From an uncultured Flavobacterium sp. (GTDB lineage: Bacteria > Bacteroidota > Bacteroidia > Flavobacteriales > Flavobacteriaceae), in contig NZ_CAMLIX010000088.1 of the NCBI RefSeq assembly GCF_946479975.1, positions 1-18,444 of the forward strand: 18,444 nucleotides of DNA, read 5' to 3'. Numbering within the stretch: the stretch's first letter is position 1; every line of letters starts with the position of its first letter. This document shows positions 6,766 through 15,445 of the stretch, one piece after another. The notes below the pieces were generated by a model. That model ran no database searches. It saw only the letters and a program-made list of their open reading frames with translations, and was not told where the DNA came from. Position numbers and translations under genes: made by a program.

Positions 6766-9684
6766 TTATTGTTTACTAATTCGAATTGCTTTCGTGCTTT
6801 CTTTTGTTTTTACGAAATAAATGCCGCTTGCAAATTCTGAAATTGAAATAATACTTCCAGAACCTTCCTTCAATTTAGAACCTAAAACAGAATAAACAGT
6901 CCATTCTAAATCTTTTGACAGATTAAAAATTCCTTTTGAAGGATTTGGATAAACGATAAATTTATTAGATTCTCCATTCGGATTTTCAACTCCAAGATTG
7001 CAATTGTGTACCATGTACGAAACTTTCTTGGTATTATTTCCATTTGTATTGGTAACTGTCAAAGAAACTTCTCTCATTCCTTCGGTAGAAAAAATAACAG
7101 AATGTGGTCCAATTCCAGTTGCCGTTGCAGGCTGTGCGCCGGTTCCAAAATCCCAAGCATAGGTGTCAATTGTTCCAACAGAAACCGAAGTAAAATTCAC
7201 AGCGGTATTTAAACAGCCAGTCTGCGGACTAAATTCGAAATCGGCAATAGGAGTGGTATTGTTTGCAGCTAATACAAATTCCATTTTATTAACGTTGATG
7301 TCGTTTTCATCAAAATATAAAGTAATAACGTGATTTCCCTGCGTTAAAGGAATATTCGGAATTGCGACAGTTTGCCAAGCTTGAAAACCGCCCGTGTTCG
7401 GAATATTAACAACGCCGGTTACATTTACACCGTCAACTTCTAAATGTAATTTTCTAGTAGCATAAGGTGTCGAAATTCTTAAATTAATGGTGTAATTTCC
7501 TGTTGTGTTTACTTTTGCTGTGTATTTTAACCATTCATCTTTAGCAACATATGCCAAATTAAATCCGCCTTCACTGCAAGCTTCTGTTCCTACGCCGTCG
7601 CCAGCTCTGTAAGCGGTATCTCCGCCACCATTTTTATCGAGAAAAGCGCCTGGACCAATATCATAATTTTCGGCTTCAATAGTTCCTGGAATCTGAGCAA
7701 CAATTCCTTGATAAGGAGCATTTTGCAATGTTGTGGCGTTATAAAATGCTGTGTAAGTTATCGTACCGTTTGCAGGAGCTTTAAAGGTTTGGTTTGCAGT
7801 TCCGCCCTGACTCCAGTGATCGAAATCATAACGAATATTACCCACATATTGCGGAGTAGGCGCATTTAAAGTCTGCAGCGCAGCATTTGCCACTACTTGT
7901 TTTGTTGATGGCGCTGTAACTGGTTTTTGATTGAATTCTAAATTTAATGGAACTGGCGAACTCGCTGCTGTAACATCTACCAAATTCGGTTTGATATCTA
8001 CAAAAGCAGTTCCCGTTAAACCATTGCTGTCCGTTACTTTTACGGTAAAACGGTACCAAACATTTGGCGTTTTTTCGCCTTGATTTGATGCCGTAAAATC
8101 ACCAGACTTCACGCCCTGCGGACTTGCGCCAGGATGCGAATGTCCAGCTCCCGGAACATCTTCGTGAAAAAGATCCATACTCCATGAATAAGCACTTGCA
8201 GGAAGTGCGCCATCTTCAACATCTGTTGCGTTGGCTTCAAAATGTACCACATCATCAGCGTTCCATTTTAAAGTTGGCAGTGGCGAAACAATCGAAACCG
8301 TTGGCGCATTACTAAATGGCGTCACCGTTAAAGTGGCGGAATTACTGGTAGTATTTCCCGCTGTATTGCTCACAATTACTTTGTAAGCGCCTGCATTTGC
8401 ATTGGTTACATTTGGAATCGTATAACTGGCATTAGTTGCACCGTTTATATTTTGATTATTGAATTGCCATTGATACGTTAACCCAGTTCCGCTTGCAGAA
8501 ACAGTAAAAGTTACTGGATTAGTTTCCATAATACTTTGAGAAACAGGATGATTTACAATCGTTGGTGCAGCAGTTTCGATATAATCTAATTTGATCAATG
8601 CGCCATTGTTTCCGTAAGCGCAGTAATAAATGTAACCATCATTTCCCAGCATCATTCCTAACGCATATTGTTGCGGAGCAGTAAAAAAAGTCGTTGAAAC
8701 AGGATCTGCAACATTTGGGTCAAAAGATCTTATTTCGGTTCTAACATAATCTTTAATGATAAATTTTCCCTGAAGATTTGGATATCTGGAAACCGTCGGA
8801 TTGTATAAAACCCCATTTGTCAGCGCATTTCCAATACTTCCAGTCGCATAGGTAAAAATCGGATTGGTGAACAAATTAGTTTCCGTTTGTTTTCCATCGC
8901 CTCCCTGCGGATGTCCCCAAGCATAATTGCGAATTGTCGGATTACTGATTTCGTTTATTTCTTCCCATGAAGTTCCAACATCCAGAACAAACAATTTATT
9001 GGCAACAGGATTAGGTACAAGTCTCCACGGATTTCTAAATCCGTAAACCCAGATGCTTTGCCTTTGCACTGAACCGCTTCCATAAAATGGATTTCCAGGT
9101 GCTGGCTGTCCATCTTCTGTAAGACGAAGAATTTTTCCTTTGTAGGTGTCTAAATCTTGTGAATTGGTGTTCAACTGGCTGTCTCCAACAGTGACGTATA
9201 AAAAACCGTTAAAGAATTTTAAATCACCTCCATTATGAAATCCGCCACCAATAGGTTCTAAAAGTAAAATTTCCTGCCTGCTTACAACTTGATTGGCGCT
9301 GTTGATTTTTACTCGCTCAATTCGGTGTCGAATTACGGTTCCATCATTAATCGAATAAAAAACATAAATGTATCCGTTGGTTGCAAAATCAGGATGAAGT
9401 GTTATTCCCAATAAACCTTGTTCGTTGTCTGTAACAGTTGTCACAGTGAAAACAGTTGAAACAACATTGTTTTGAAAAACTTTTATAATGCCGCCTCTTT
9501 CGGCGATGAAAATTCTTCCATCGGAAGATTGTTCTAAAGCCAAACCCTCTTTAATGACAGAAGTAGGAGTCAAATTTTGAGTAATGTATTGGCTGTACGT
9601 TTTTGTAGAAATGAATAAACCGAGAAGTACTAATAGGGATAAAAATCGCGGTTTCCTGACATAATAATGTAATTGTCTTTTCAT
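6766..9684 (-). CDS. Secreted PQQ-type glucose/sorbosone dehydrogenase with Ig, CBM6, PKD and T9SS domains
   Basis: This 972-residue protein uses the start at 9684, which gives the signal peptide MKRQLHYYVRKPRFLSLLVL plus LGLFISTKTYSQ. A longer ORF 36 bases upstream would overlap the promoter box. Residues about 45-368 form a six-bladed propeller of the glucose/sorbosone dehydrogenase family, with GGGFHNGGDL (His150), LYVTVGD, YKGKILRL and IWVYGFRNPWR (Arg217). An Ig-like domain follows at about 372-456, then a cadherin/PKD-like module at about 458-566 containing FHEDVPGAGHSHPGASP. A linker with a second small domain spans about 570-655. A CBM6-type carbohydrate-binding module begins PGTIEAENYD (666-806), and a PKD domain covers about 811-896. 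The type IX sorting domain ends the protein: FIVYPNPSKGIF (909-920) to the C-terminus. It should oxidise sugars or bind carbohydrate at the cell surface; the electron acceptor is unknown. Confidence 0.92.
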   Translation of the reverse strand: MKRQLHYYVRKPRFLSLLVLLGLFISTKTYSQYITQNLTPTSVIKEGLALEQSSDGRIFIAERGGIIKVFQNNVVSTVFTVTTVTDNEQGLLGITLHPDFATNGYIYVFYSINDGTVIRHRIERVKINSANQVVSRQEILLLEPIGGGFHNGGDLKFFNGFLYVTVGDSQLNTNSQDLDTYKGKILRLTEDGQPAPGNPFYGSGSVQRQSIWVYGFRNPWRLVPNPVANKLFVLDVGTSWEEINEISNPTIRNYAWGHPQGGDGKQTETNLFTNPIFTYATGSIGNALTNGVLYNPTVSRYPNLQGKFIIKDYVRTEIRSFDPNVADPVSTTFFTAPQQYALGMMLGNDGYIYYCAYGNNGALIKLDYIETAAPTIVNHPVSQSIMETNPVTFTVSASGTGLTYQWQFNNQNINGATNASYTIPNVTNANAGAYKVIVSNTAGNTTSNSATLTVTPFSNAPTVSIVSPLPTLKWNADDVVHFEANATDVEDGALPASAYSWSMDLFHEDVPGAGHSHPGASPQGVKSGDFTASNQGEKTPNVWYRFTVKVTDSNGLTGTAFVDIKPNLVDVTAASSPVPLNLEFNQKPVTAPSTKQVVANAALQTLNAPTPQYVGNIRYDFDHWSQGGTANQTFKAPANGTITYTAFYNATTLQNAPYQGIVAQIPGTIEAENYDIGPGAFLDKNGGGDTAYRAGDGVGTEACSEGGFNLAYVAKDEWLKYTAKVNTTGNYTINLRISTPYATRKLHLEVDGVNVTGVVNIPNTGGFQAWQTVAIPNIPLTQGNHVITLYFDENDINVNKMEFVLAANNTTPIADFEFSPQTGCLNTAVNFTSVSVGTIDTYAWDFGTGAQPATATGIGPHSVIFSTEGMREVSLTVTNTNGNNTKKVSYMVHNCNLGVENPNGESNKFIVYPNPSKGIFNLSKDLEWTVYSVLGSKLKEGSGSIISISEFASGIYFVKTKESTKAIRISKQ

Positions 9685-9717
9685 AATTATTCTGAGTTTT
9701 AAAATGATTTGGATACT

Positions 9718-9725
9718 CAAAAATA
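9718..9725 (-). promoter_or_regulatory. -7 promoter box TATTTTTG of the dehydrogenase gene
   Basis: This is an exact TAnnTTTG match on the minus strand, placing the transcription start about 27 bases before the ATG at 9684. It overlaps the upstream extension of the ORF and so supports the shorter start. No TTG box at normal spacing is visible. Confidence 0.5.
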
Positions 9726-9932
9726 ATCCTTTTCTGCATAATTTACGAATGTAGAAATCCTTAACTTTTAAAAATCAAAGAATAAAGTTGTAAAAGCCGA
9801 GTAAAGCAATACGTTGACAAGTTTGCTGTAAAGTTTTTGTAGTGTTTTGAAATTATAAGTAAATCCGACAGATTTTCCAAACAACTCTTAGCGACTTTCA
9901 GATTTGGTTAAAAAAATAAATAAAAATCTCCC

Positions 9933-9983
9933 AAATCTGCTAAATCTGCGAGAGTAATTTTTTATCGCAGATTTAGCAGATTT
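9933..9983. repeat. Perfect 19-bp inverted repeat, probable terminator of the thiolase gene
   Basis: AAATCTGCTAAATCTGCGA (9933-9951) and its exact reverse complement (9965-9983) enclose a 13-base loop. The stem starts 6 bases past the thiolase stop. On the minus strand a T-rich tract follows after the short GGGAG, so it can end transcription. The arms are built from an AAATCTG core repeated every 9 bases. I recall AAATCTGC-type repeats as frequent in Flavobacterium intergenic DNA. Confidence 0.75.
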
Positions 9984-9989
9984 AAAATA

Positions 9990-11267
9990 TTATTTTTCGA
10001 TGATCATAGTTACACCTTGTCCGCCTGCAGCACAAATAGAAATTAATCCTCTGCCTGAACCTTTTTCGTTTAGTAATTTTGCCATTACACCAATAATTCT
10101 TCCACCAGTTGCTGCAAATGGATGTGCGGCTGCTAAACTGCTTCCTTTTACATTTAGTTTATTTCGATCTATTGCTCCAAGTGTTTTCTTTAAACCTATT
10201 TCGGCACTTAATTCTGGGCTTTCCCATATTTTTAGAGTTGCCAAAGTCTGTGCGGCAAAAGCTTCGTGAATTTCATAATAATCAAAATCCTGAAGATTTA
10301 AATCTGCTTTTTCCAACATTCTGGAAGCGGCAAATACAGGAGCCAATAAAAGATTCTGCTGGTTTTTGACGTATTCAATTGCTGCAATTTCGGCAAACGT
10401 AATATAAGCCAAAATAGGAAGTCCACGTTCATTTGCCCATTCTTCACTAGCTAAAAGAACACACGAAGCGCCATCTGTAAGAGGTGTAGAATTTCCAGCA
10501 GTTAAAGTTCCGTAGACTTTATCAAAAGCCGGTTTTAACGATGCTAATTTTTCAATTGTGCTGTCTTTTCTAAGATTATTATCTCTTTCTAATCCGTTAA
10601 ACGGAGTTATCATATCATCAAAGAATCCTTCATCATAGGCTTTTGCCATATTCAAATGACTTTTTAGAGCAAATTGATCTTGTTCTTCTCTTGAAATTTT
10701 ATAATATTTTGCCGTGATTTCGGTATGTCCGCCCATTGAAAGTCCCGTTTTAGATTCTTCATTTTTAGGAACAAGCGGATTCAAATCTTTCGGACGCAGT
10801 TTAAGAAATGTTTTAATTTTTTCACCTAATGATTTTGCATTTCTAGCCTCAAGTAAAATTTCCCTAAGATTTTCACTCACCGCAATCGGCATATCGCTTA
10901 TAGAATCTACGCCGCCGGCAATTCCAGAATCAATTTGACCGAGAGCAATTTTATTAGCGATGTAGATTGCACTTTCAATTCCGGTATCGCAAGCTTGTTG
11001 TAAATCGCAGGCAGGAGTTGCAGGATCTAAACTTGTCTGCATTACGCATTCGCGGATTAAGTTATTGTCATAAGTATGTTTTATAACGGCACCGCCCGCA
11101 ACTTCACCTAATAATTCTCCTTTTAAATTGTATTTATCAATAAGACCATTTAGAGCAGCTGTCATCATATCTTTATTTCCAACTGAGGAATAAGCGGTAT
11201 TTGCTCTCGCAAAAGGAATTCTGTTATAACCAACAATGGCTACTTTTCTTATGGTATCAGATTTCAT
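9990..11267 (-). CDS. Acetyl-CoA C-acyltransferase (thiolase, FadI-like)
   Basis: This 425-residue soluble thiolase has the four expected active-site elements. Nucleophile Cys93 sits in LQQACDTGIESA. His334 in YEIHEAFAAQT corresponds to the N/H-EAF loop, in the HEAF form typical of FadI. His382 in AAAHPFAATGGR corresponds to the GHPxGATG loop. Cys412 in ICAAGGQGV is the C-x-G-GGQ acid/base cysteine. It would carry out the last thiolytic step of fatty acid beta-oxidation, or the reverse condensation. The length fits the FadI/trifunctional-beta class better than the shorter (about 390) AtoB class. The start MKSDTIRKVAIVGYNRIPFA is typical. No FadJ-like gene is adjacent. A 14-bp palindrome 74-87 bases upstream may be its operator. 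Confidence 0.93.
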   Translation of the reverse strand: MKSDTIRKVAIVGYNRIPFARANTAYSSVGNKDMMTAALNGLIDKYNLKGELLGEVAGGAVIKHTYDNNLIRECVMQTSLDPATPACDLQQACDTGIESAIYIANKIALGQIDSGIAGGVDSISDMPIAVSENLREILLEARNAKSLGEKIKTFLKLRPKDLNPLVPKNEESKTGLSMGGHTEITAKYYKISREEQDQFALKSHLNMAKAYDEGFFDDMITPFNGLERDNNLRKDSTIEKLASLKPAFDKVYGTLTAGNSTPLTDGASCVLLASEEWANERGLPILAYITFAEIAAIEYVKNQQNLLLAPVFAASRMLEKADLNLQDFDYYEIHEAFAAQTLATLKIWESPELSAEIGLKKTLGAIDRNKLNVKGSSLAAAHPFAATGGRIIGVMAKLLNEKGSGRGLISICAAGGQGVTMIIEK

Positions 11268-11340
11268 ATCAGTAATTTATTAGGTGAATTTATTTTTGGA
11301 TTTCGTAATATAAAGATAAAAATAGAATCTGTAAAAGAAC

Positions 11341-11354
11341 TTAATGTACATTAA
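11341..11354. promoter_or_regulatory. 14-bp palindrome TTAATGTACATTAA
   Basis: A perfect palindrome lies between the divergent thiolase and TonB receptor genes, 74 bases upstream of the thiolase ATG. The position and symmetry suit a dimeric repressor such as a TetR- or GntR-type fatty-acid regulator. No regulator gene is in the window. Confidence 0.4.
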
Positions 11355-11448
11355 TATTATAAGGAATAACTTAAAAATACATTTCAAGATTTTATTTCTT
11401 GCTAAAATAGTACAAATTGTGATATTTATTTAGAATGAATAAAAATAA

Positions 11449-11480
11449 TTTGGAAAACCCAATATTTGAATTTACTTTTG
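11449..11480 (+). promoter_or_regulatory. Promoter of the second TonB receptor gene
   Basis: TTTG (11449-11452), 20 bases of spacer, then TACTTTTG (11473-11480) match the Flavobacterium consensus in both boxes and spacing. Transcription would start near 11487, which rules out the in-frame ATG at 11466 and fixes the start at 11505. Confidence 0.75.
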
Positions 11481-11504
11481 CCCCGCAATTTAAATCAAAC
11501 CAAA

Positions 11505-13904
11505 ATGAAAATAATTTTTAATAAAGGAATCTATTTTTTCGCCTTCCTTTTATGTTCTATAACCATGATGGGACAGGAATTTGGAAAAGTAGCAGGAAAA
11601 ATTTCTTTGAGCGGTAATACTGCAGCCGAAAATATTTCTGTTTCACTAAAAGGAACAAAATATTCTGATGTTACCACTGTTTCAGGACAATATGAAATTA
11701 CAAGAGTAAAACCAGGTAACTATACAATTGTAGTTCGTGCCGTAGGTATTGCTCCAGTTGAAGCAAATATTGTTGTCACGGCAAAACAGACTGCAACAAA
11801 AAATTTCTCACTTAATGAAAGTCAGGAAGATCTTCAAGAAGTTGTTATTACAAAAAATAAATACAAACAAGATAAACCTTCGATGTCACTGCGTTTGCAG
11901 ACTCCCGTTTTAGAAATTCCTCAAAACGTGCAAATCGTAAGCAGTCAGACATTAAAAGACCAGCAGATTACGAGCATGAGTGATGGAGTAATTCGTAATG
12001 TGAGCGGGGCTGTTCGTTTGGAGCACTGGGGAGATTTATACACGAATATCACAATGAGAGGTTCGCAAATTCAAGCTTTTAGAAATGGTTTCAACGTTGT
12101 TTCTTCATTTTGGGGACCATTAACAGAAGATATGAGTTTTGTAGATCATATCGAATTTGTAAAAGGACCTGCAGGATTTATGCTTTCAAGCGGTGATCCA
12201 AGCGGACTTTATAATGTTGTTACTAAAAAACCAACCGGAATTACAAAGGGCGAGGTGAGTGCTTTGGTCGGAAGTTATGATTTCTACAGAGTGAGTATAG
12301 ACCTTGACGGAAAATTAGATAAAAAAGGAAAATTACTGTATAGATTTAATGGAGCGGCGCAAAAAAAAGCATCACATCGTCCCTTTGAGCACAACGACCG
12401 TTACGTAATTGCTCCAGTGATTTCATATCAATTTGATGATAAAACCAAATTGACATTTGAATATAATTTTCAATATGCAAATATGACAGAAGTTGGTTCC
12501 TATTATATTTTTGGACCAAAGGCTGGTGGTTACGCAACTATGCCACGTGATTTTACCATGACGGCTCCAGGTTTGCCAGATACCAATATTCAAGATCACA
12601 GTGGTTATTTACAATTCGAACATAAGTTTGATGATAACTGGAAGTTGACAGCTCAGACTTCCTATTTCAAATATATTCAGCAAGGATACAGTTCTTGGCC
12701 GTCTGCTGTAGGACCATCAACAACTCCAAATGGAGCTATTGGTAACGGAGATATTATTAGAAACTCTAGTATTTGGGATGCAGATAGTAATATGTTTTTA
12801 GGACAGATTTTTGTCAATGGAAAATTCAATACAGGGGCTGTTTCTCATAAAGTTTTAGGAGGAGTAGATTTAGGAGACAAAGATTATATGGCAGATTGGG
12901 GACAAAGTCATAACCTTGATACCGCTGCAAATCCATTTAATATTTTTAACCCAAATTATGGAACGCCCTCAAATGGTTTCCCTCAATTTGATCGCGATAC
13001 GCCTTTAAGTCAAAGAGCAGGCGGACTTTATGGTTCAAAATATGCAGCAGGTTATATTCAGGATGAACTTGGATTCTTTGAAAATAGACTAAGAGTAACT
13101 CTTGCTGCAAGATACACATGGATAAAAATGACGAGCAGTTATCAAGATCCTCAAGAAGATAGCCATATCACGCCTCGTGCTGGTGTCAGTTATTCTATTA
13201 CTAAAGACTTCGCAGTTTACGGACTATATGATCAAGCTTTTATACCTCAATCTGGAGTTGTTACAAATGGTAAGTTGAGACCACTAACTGGTAATAATTT
13301 AGAATTTGGTGTCAAAAAAGATTGGTTTGACGGTTCATGGAACACGAGTTTATCAGCTTATAGAATTATAAAAAAGAACGAATTAACAGCAGATCCAAAT
13401 AGTACTCCTCAAAATCCTTCCTCTATGATTTTGGGAGAAAAAAGAGCTCAAGGTGTTGAATTTGACTTAAGAGGTAAAATATTTGATGGACTTAATCTTA
13501 TAGCAAATTATGCCTTTACAGAATCTATTGTAACCGAATCTAATGTAACAAGTATAAAAGTAGGAGATATTGTTCCCGGGTATGCAAAACATACAGCAAA
13601 TGCTTGGTTAAATTATACTATTCAAAATGGGAAATTAAAAGGATTTGGTTCTTCTATAGGAGGAACTATCCTTGACGGACGTCAAACGGATACCTGGGGA
13701 GACGGTCTTGAAAAACTGCCGACTTACTTTAAGTTAGATGGAGGTTTGTCTTATGAAATAGGAAAAGTAAAAGTTACGGCAAACGTATTTAATATTTTGG
13801 ATAAATATCTATACAGCGGTTCTTACTACGAATGGTTGGAAGCTTACTATTGGCAGGCAGAACCTGGAAGAAACTTTAGAGTTGGGGTAACTTATAAATT
13901 TTAG
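11505..13904 (+). CDS. TonB-dependent siderophore receptor with carboxypeptidase-like N-terminal domain
   Basis: This 799-residue receptor starts MKIIFNKGIYFFAFLLCSIT, a signal peptide ending near MMGQ. Residues about 27-108 form a CarboxypepD_reg-like beta-sandwich (GKVAGKISL, SGQYEITRVKPGNYTIVVRAVG). The plug at about 115-250 has QEVVITKNK (probable TonB box), IPQNVQIVSSQTLKDQQ, NITMRGSQ, VDHIEFVKGPAGFMLSSGDPSG and LYNVVTKKP. The barrel runs to the aromatic C-terminus FRVGVTYKF. The GPAGFMLSSGDPSG and VVTKKP elements place it in the siderophore receptor family rather than SusC, and no SusD follows. It should bring a ferric chelate into the periplasm. It stands alone, with a good promoter in front and palindromic repeats behind. 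It is clearly distinct from the receptor of the 1-4995 locus, which lacks the extra N-terminal domain. Confidence 0.94.
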   Translation: MKIIFNKGIYFFAFLLCSITMMGQEFGKVAGKISLSGNTAAENISVSLKGTKYSDVTTVSGQYEITRVKPGNYTIVVRAVGIAPVEANIVVTAKQTATKNFSLNESQEDLQEVVITKNKYKQDKPSMSLRLQTPVLEIPQNVQIVSSQTLKDQQITSMSDGVIRNVSGAVRLEHWGDLYTNITMRGSQIQAFRNGFNVVSSFWGPLTEDMSFVDHIEFVKGPAGFMLSSGDPSGLYNVVTKKPTGITKGEVSALVGSYDFYRVSIDLDGKLDKKGKLLYRFNGAAQKKASHRPFEHNDRYVIAPVISYQFDDKTKLTFEYNFQYANMTEVGSYYIFGPKAGGYATMPRDFTMTAPGLPDTNIQDHSGYLQFEHKFDDNWKLTAQTSYFKYIQQGYSSWPSAVGPSTTPNGAIGNGDIIRNSSIWDADSNMFLGQIFVNGKFNTGAVSHKVLGGVDLGDKDYMADWGQSHNLDTAANPFNIFNPNYGTPSNGFPQFDRDTPLSQRAGGLYGSKYAAGYIQDELGFFENRLRVTLAARYTWIKMTSSYQDPQEDSHITPRAGVSYSITKDFAVYGLYDQAFIPQSGVVTNGKLRPLTGNNLEFGVKKDWFDGSWNTSLSAYRIIKKNELTADPNSTPQNPSSMILGEKRAQGVEFDLRGKIFDGLNLIANYAFTESIVTESNVTSIKVGDIVPGYAKHTANAWLNYTIQNGKLKGFGSSIGGTILDGRQTDTWGDGLEKLPTYFKLDGGLSYEIGKVKVTANVFNILDKYLYSGSYYEWLEAYYWQAEPGRNFRVGVTYKF

Positions 13905-13966
13905 TTGCAAAGGCACAAAGGCTCAGAGTTACAAAGATCTGTAGATACAAAGTTTAAAGTTTTATG
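13905..13966. other. AT-rich stretch with short AAAG repeats after the receptor gene
   Basis: The sequence directly after the stop contains repeated CAAAG words (GCAAAGGCACAAAGGCTCAGAGTT and so on). I recall similar CACAAAG-rich stretches from Flavobacterium intergenic DNA. No gene is visible. Confidence 0.35.
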
Positions 13967-14097
13967 AATTGCCTCCAGTTTTAACTGGAGGTTTATATTA
14001 AGAATAGAAAAAAAGGCTTTAGCCAAACTCACAAAGTTTGACCAAAGCCTTTTGACTTTCTTTCTATTTTCTCATCCAGCTAAAGCTGGACGCAATT
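13967..14097. repeat. REPIN-like palindromic element, complete copy
   Basis: This 131-base element is bounded by imperfect terminal inverted repeats, AATTGCCTCCAG at the left and CTGGACGCAATT at the right. It has three hairpins. The left one is CCTCCAGTT/AACTGGAGG (13972-13991). The central one is AAAAGGCTTT...AAAGCCTTTT with inner CAAACT/AGTTTG (14011-14053). The right one is TCCAGCT/AGCTGGA (14075-14090). Two outward REP-like hairpins around a central one are the layout of REPIN or MITE elements. The central hairpin ends in T-runs and can end transcription from either side. Confidence 0.75.
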
Positions 14098-14186
14098 AAA
14101 TTATTAATGATCATAATTTTAAAAGTTAAATGTGCAGAAAATAAAGAACTAAAAGTTTCAATGTTGTAAAGATTCTAGCTTTTATG

Positions 14187-14297
14187 AATTGCCTCCAGTT
14201 TTAACTGGAGGTTTATATTAAGAATAGGAAAATGCTTTAGCCAAACTCACAAAGTTTAACCAAAGCCTTTTGACTTATTTTCTAATTTCTCATCCAT
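14187..14297. repeat. REPIN-like palindromic element, decayed second copy
   Basis: The first 47 bases (14180-14226, including flank) are identical to 13960-14006. The central hairpin GCTTTAGCCAAACT...AGTTTAACCAAAGC is kept with a few changes. The right terminal hairpin is lost: CATCCATCTAAAAATAGAAG stands in place of CATCCAGCTAAAGCTGGACG. Confidence 0.7.
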
Positions 14298-14321
14298 CTA
14301 AAAATAGAAGTTTTTCAAATA

Positions 14322-14363
14322 AAAAAATCCTTTCTAATCCTCTTAATCTGTGGCAAAAAAAAT
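14322..14363. repeat. AATCC/AATCT 9-10 base repeat after the monooxygenase stop
   Basis: AATCCTTTCT, AATCCTCTT and AATCTGTGG follow each other, with A/T runs on both sides. I remember sequences of this kind (GCCACAGATTAA... on the other strand) from Flavobacterium intergenic DNA. It lies directly behind the monooxygenase stop. Confidence 0.35.
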
Positions 14364-15386
14364 CTACCCTTTTCTAATTAAAGGAATTAATTTTGTTCCG
14401 ATTAATTCAATAGCATTCATTAATTGTTTGTGTGTCAAACCAGCATTATCCATTTGAAAAGTAAAACGGTCAACGCCGCCAAGCGCCTCGCTGTGACGCA
14501 GAATTTTCTCTGCAGCTCTTTCTGGGCTTCCAACAATTAAAACACCTAAATCGTCGATCAGACCGTCAAATTTTCCTTTGGTTACAGGAGGCCAGCCTCT
14601 TTCGTAGCCTAATTTTGTCCATAATTCGGCGTAACCGGGATAATAATCGGCAATCGCATTTTCTGTTGTAGTACCAATATACCCAGGAGAATGCAGTCCG
14701 ACTTTAAGTTCTTCGGGTTTATAACCCGCAGCTTTTCCCGCTTGACGGTATAAATCTACCAAAGGATTAAAACGATGTGTTTGTCCGCCAATAACGGCAA
14801 CCATTAATGGAAGACCAAGCGAACCCGCTCTTATAAAAGATTCTGGTGTGCCGCCAACTCCAAGCCAAACGGGTAATTTTTCTTGTATCGCTCTTGGATA
14901 AACAGGAAGATTATTCAAAGCTGGTCGAAATTTCCCCTGCCATGTTACAAATTCATTATCACGAATCTGTAATAGCAAATCGAGTTTTTCGCTGAAAAGC
15001 GCATCATAATCATTTAAATCATGTCCGAAAAGGGGATAAGCTTCAATAGAAGATCCACGTCCGACCACGATTTCTGCTCTTCCTTTTGATATTAAATCCA
15101 AAGTTGCAAAACTCTGATATACTCGCACAGGATCTGCAGCGCTTAAAACCGAAACAGCACTTGCTAATCGTATATTTTTTGTTCTCGCAGCGGCCGCACT
15201 TAAAATAACGGCTGTAGCAGAATCAAGAAATTCTTTTTTGTGATGTTCTCCAATTCCGAAAACATCAAGTCCAACTTGATCTGCAAATTCAATTCGCTCC
15301 AAAAGTTGTTCCATCGCATCAACACTACTCAACGTATTGTTGTCGCCGTACATTGCCGAAGCAAAACTGTCTATTCCTATTTCCAT
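14364..15386 (-). CDS. LLM-class flavin-dependent monooxygenase (luciferase-like)
   Basis: This 340-residue soluble TIM-barrel protein belongs to the bacterial luciferase-like family. The N-terminus MEIGIDSFASAM forms the first strand. DVFGIGEHHKKEF (about 41-53) carries the conserved E-H-H. IRLASAVSVLSAADPVRVYQ, LDLISKGRAEIVVGRGSS (about 96-113) and LPVWLGVGGTPES (about 170-182) are the flavin-binding family segments. It should use reduced FMN or F420-like flavin and oxygen on an unknown small molecule. Downstream on the same strand there is only repeat DNA. Upstream, 172 bases away, is the DUF1634/TauE pair. A sulfonate monooxygenase paired with a sulfite exporter would make sense, but the sequence does not prove it. 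The N-terminus is complete and the length is normal. Confidence 0.9.
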   Translation of the reverse strand: MEIGIDSFASAMYGDNNTLSSVDAMEQLLERIEFADQVGLDVFGIGEHHKKEFLDSATAVILSAAAARTKNIRLASAVSVLSAADPVRVYQSFATLDLISKGRAEIVVGRGSSIEAYPLFGHDLNDYDALFSEKLDLLLQIRDNEFVTWQGKFRPALNNLPVYPRAIQEKLPVWLGVGGTPESFIRAGSLGLPLMVAVIGGQTHRFNPLVDLYRQAGKAAGYKPEELKVGLHSPGYIGTTTENAIADYYPGYAELWTKLGYERGWPPVTKGKFDGLIDDLGVLIVGSPERAAEKILRHSEALGGVDRFTFQMDNAGLTHKQLMNAIELIGTKLIPLIRKG

Positions 15387-15445
15387 AAATTTTATAATAA
15401 AATTCCAATTTTTTTAATCCAAATCCCAAAAAGAGCGACAATTTC

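Noticed and set aside
7838..8315. Small ORFs on both strands inside the dehydrogenase gene
   Set aside because: They are frame shadows in a gene whose domain pattern is continuous across the whole stretch.
11466..11504. Upstream start of the second TonB receptor
   Set aside because: The TACTTTTG promoter box lies within this extension, so the transcript starts after it, and the signal peptide begins at 11505.
13967..14297. Insertion sequence with its own transposase
   Set aside because: The copies are only about 110-131 bases and contain no ORF, so they can only be non-autonomous elements.
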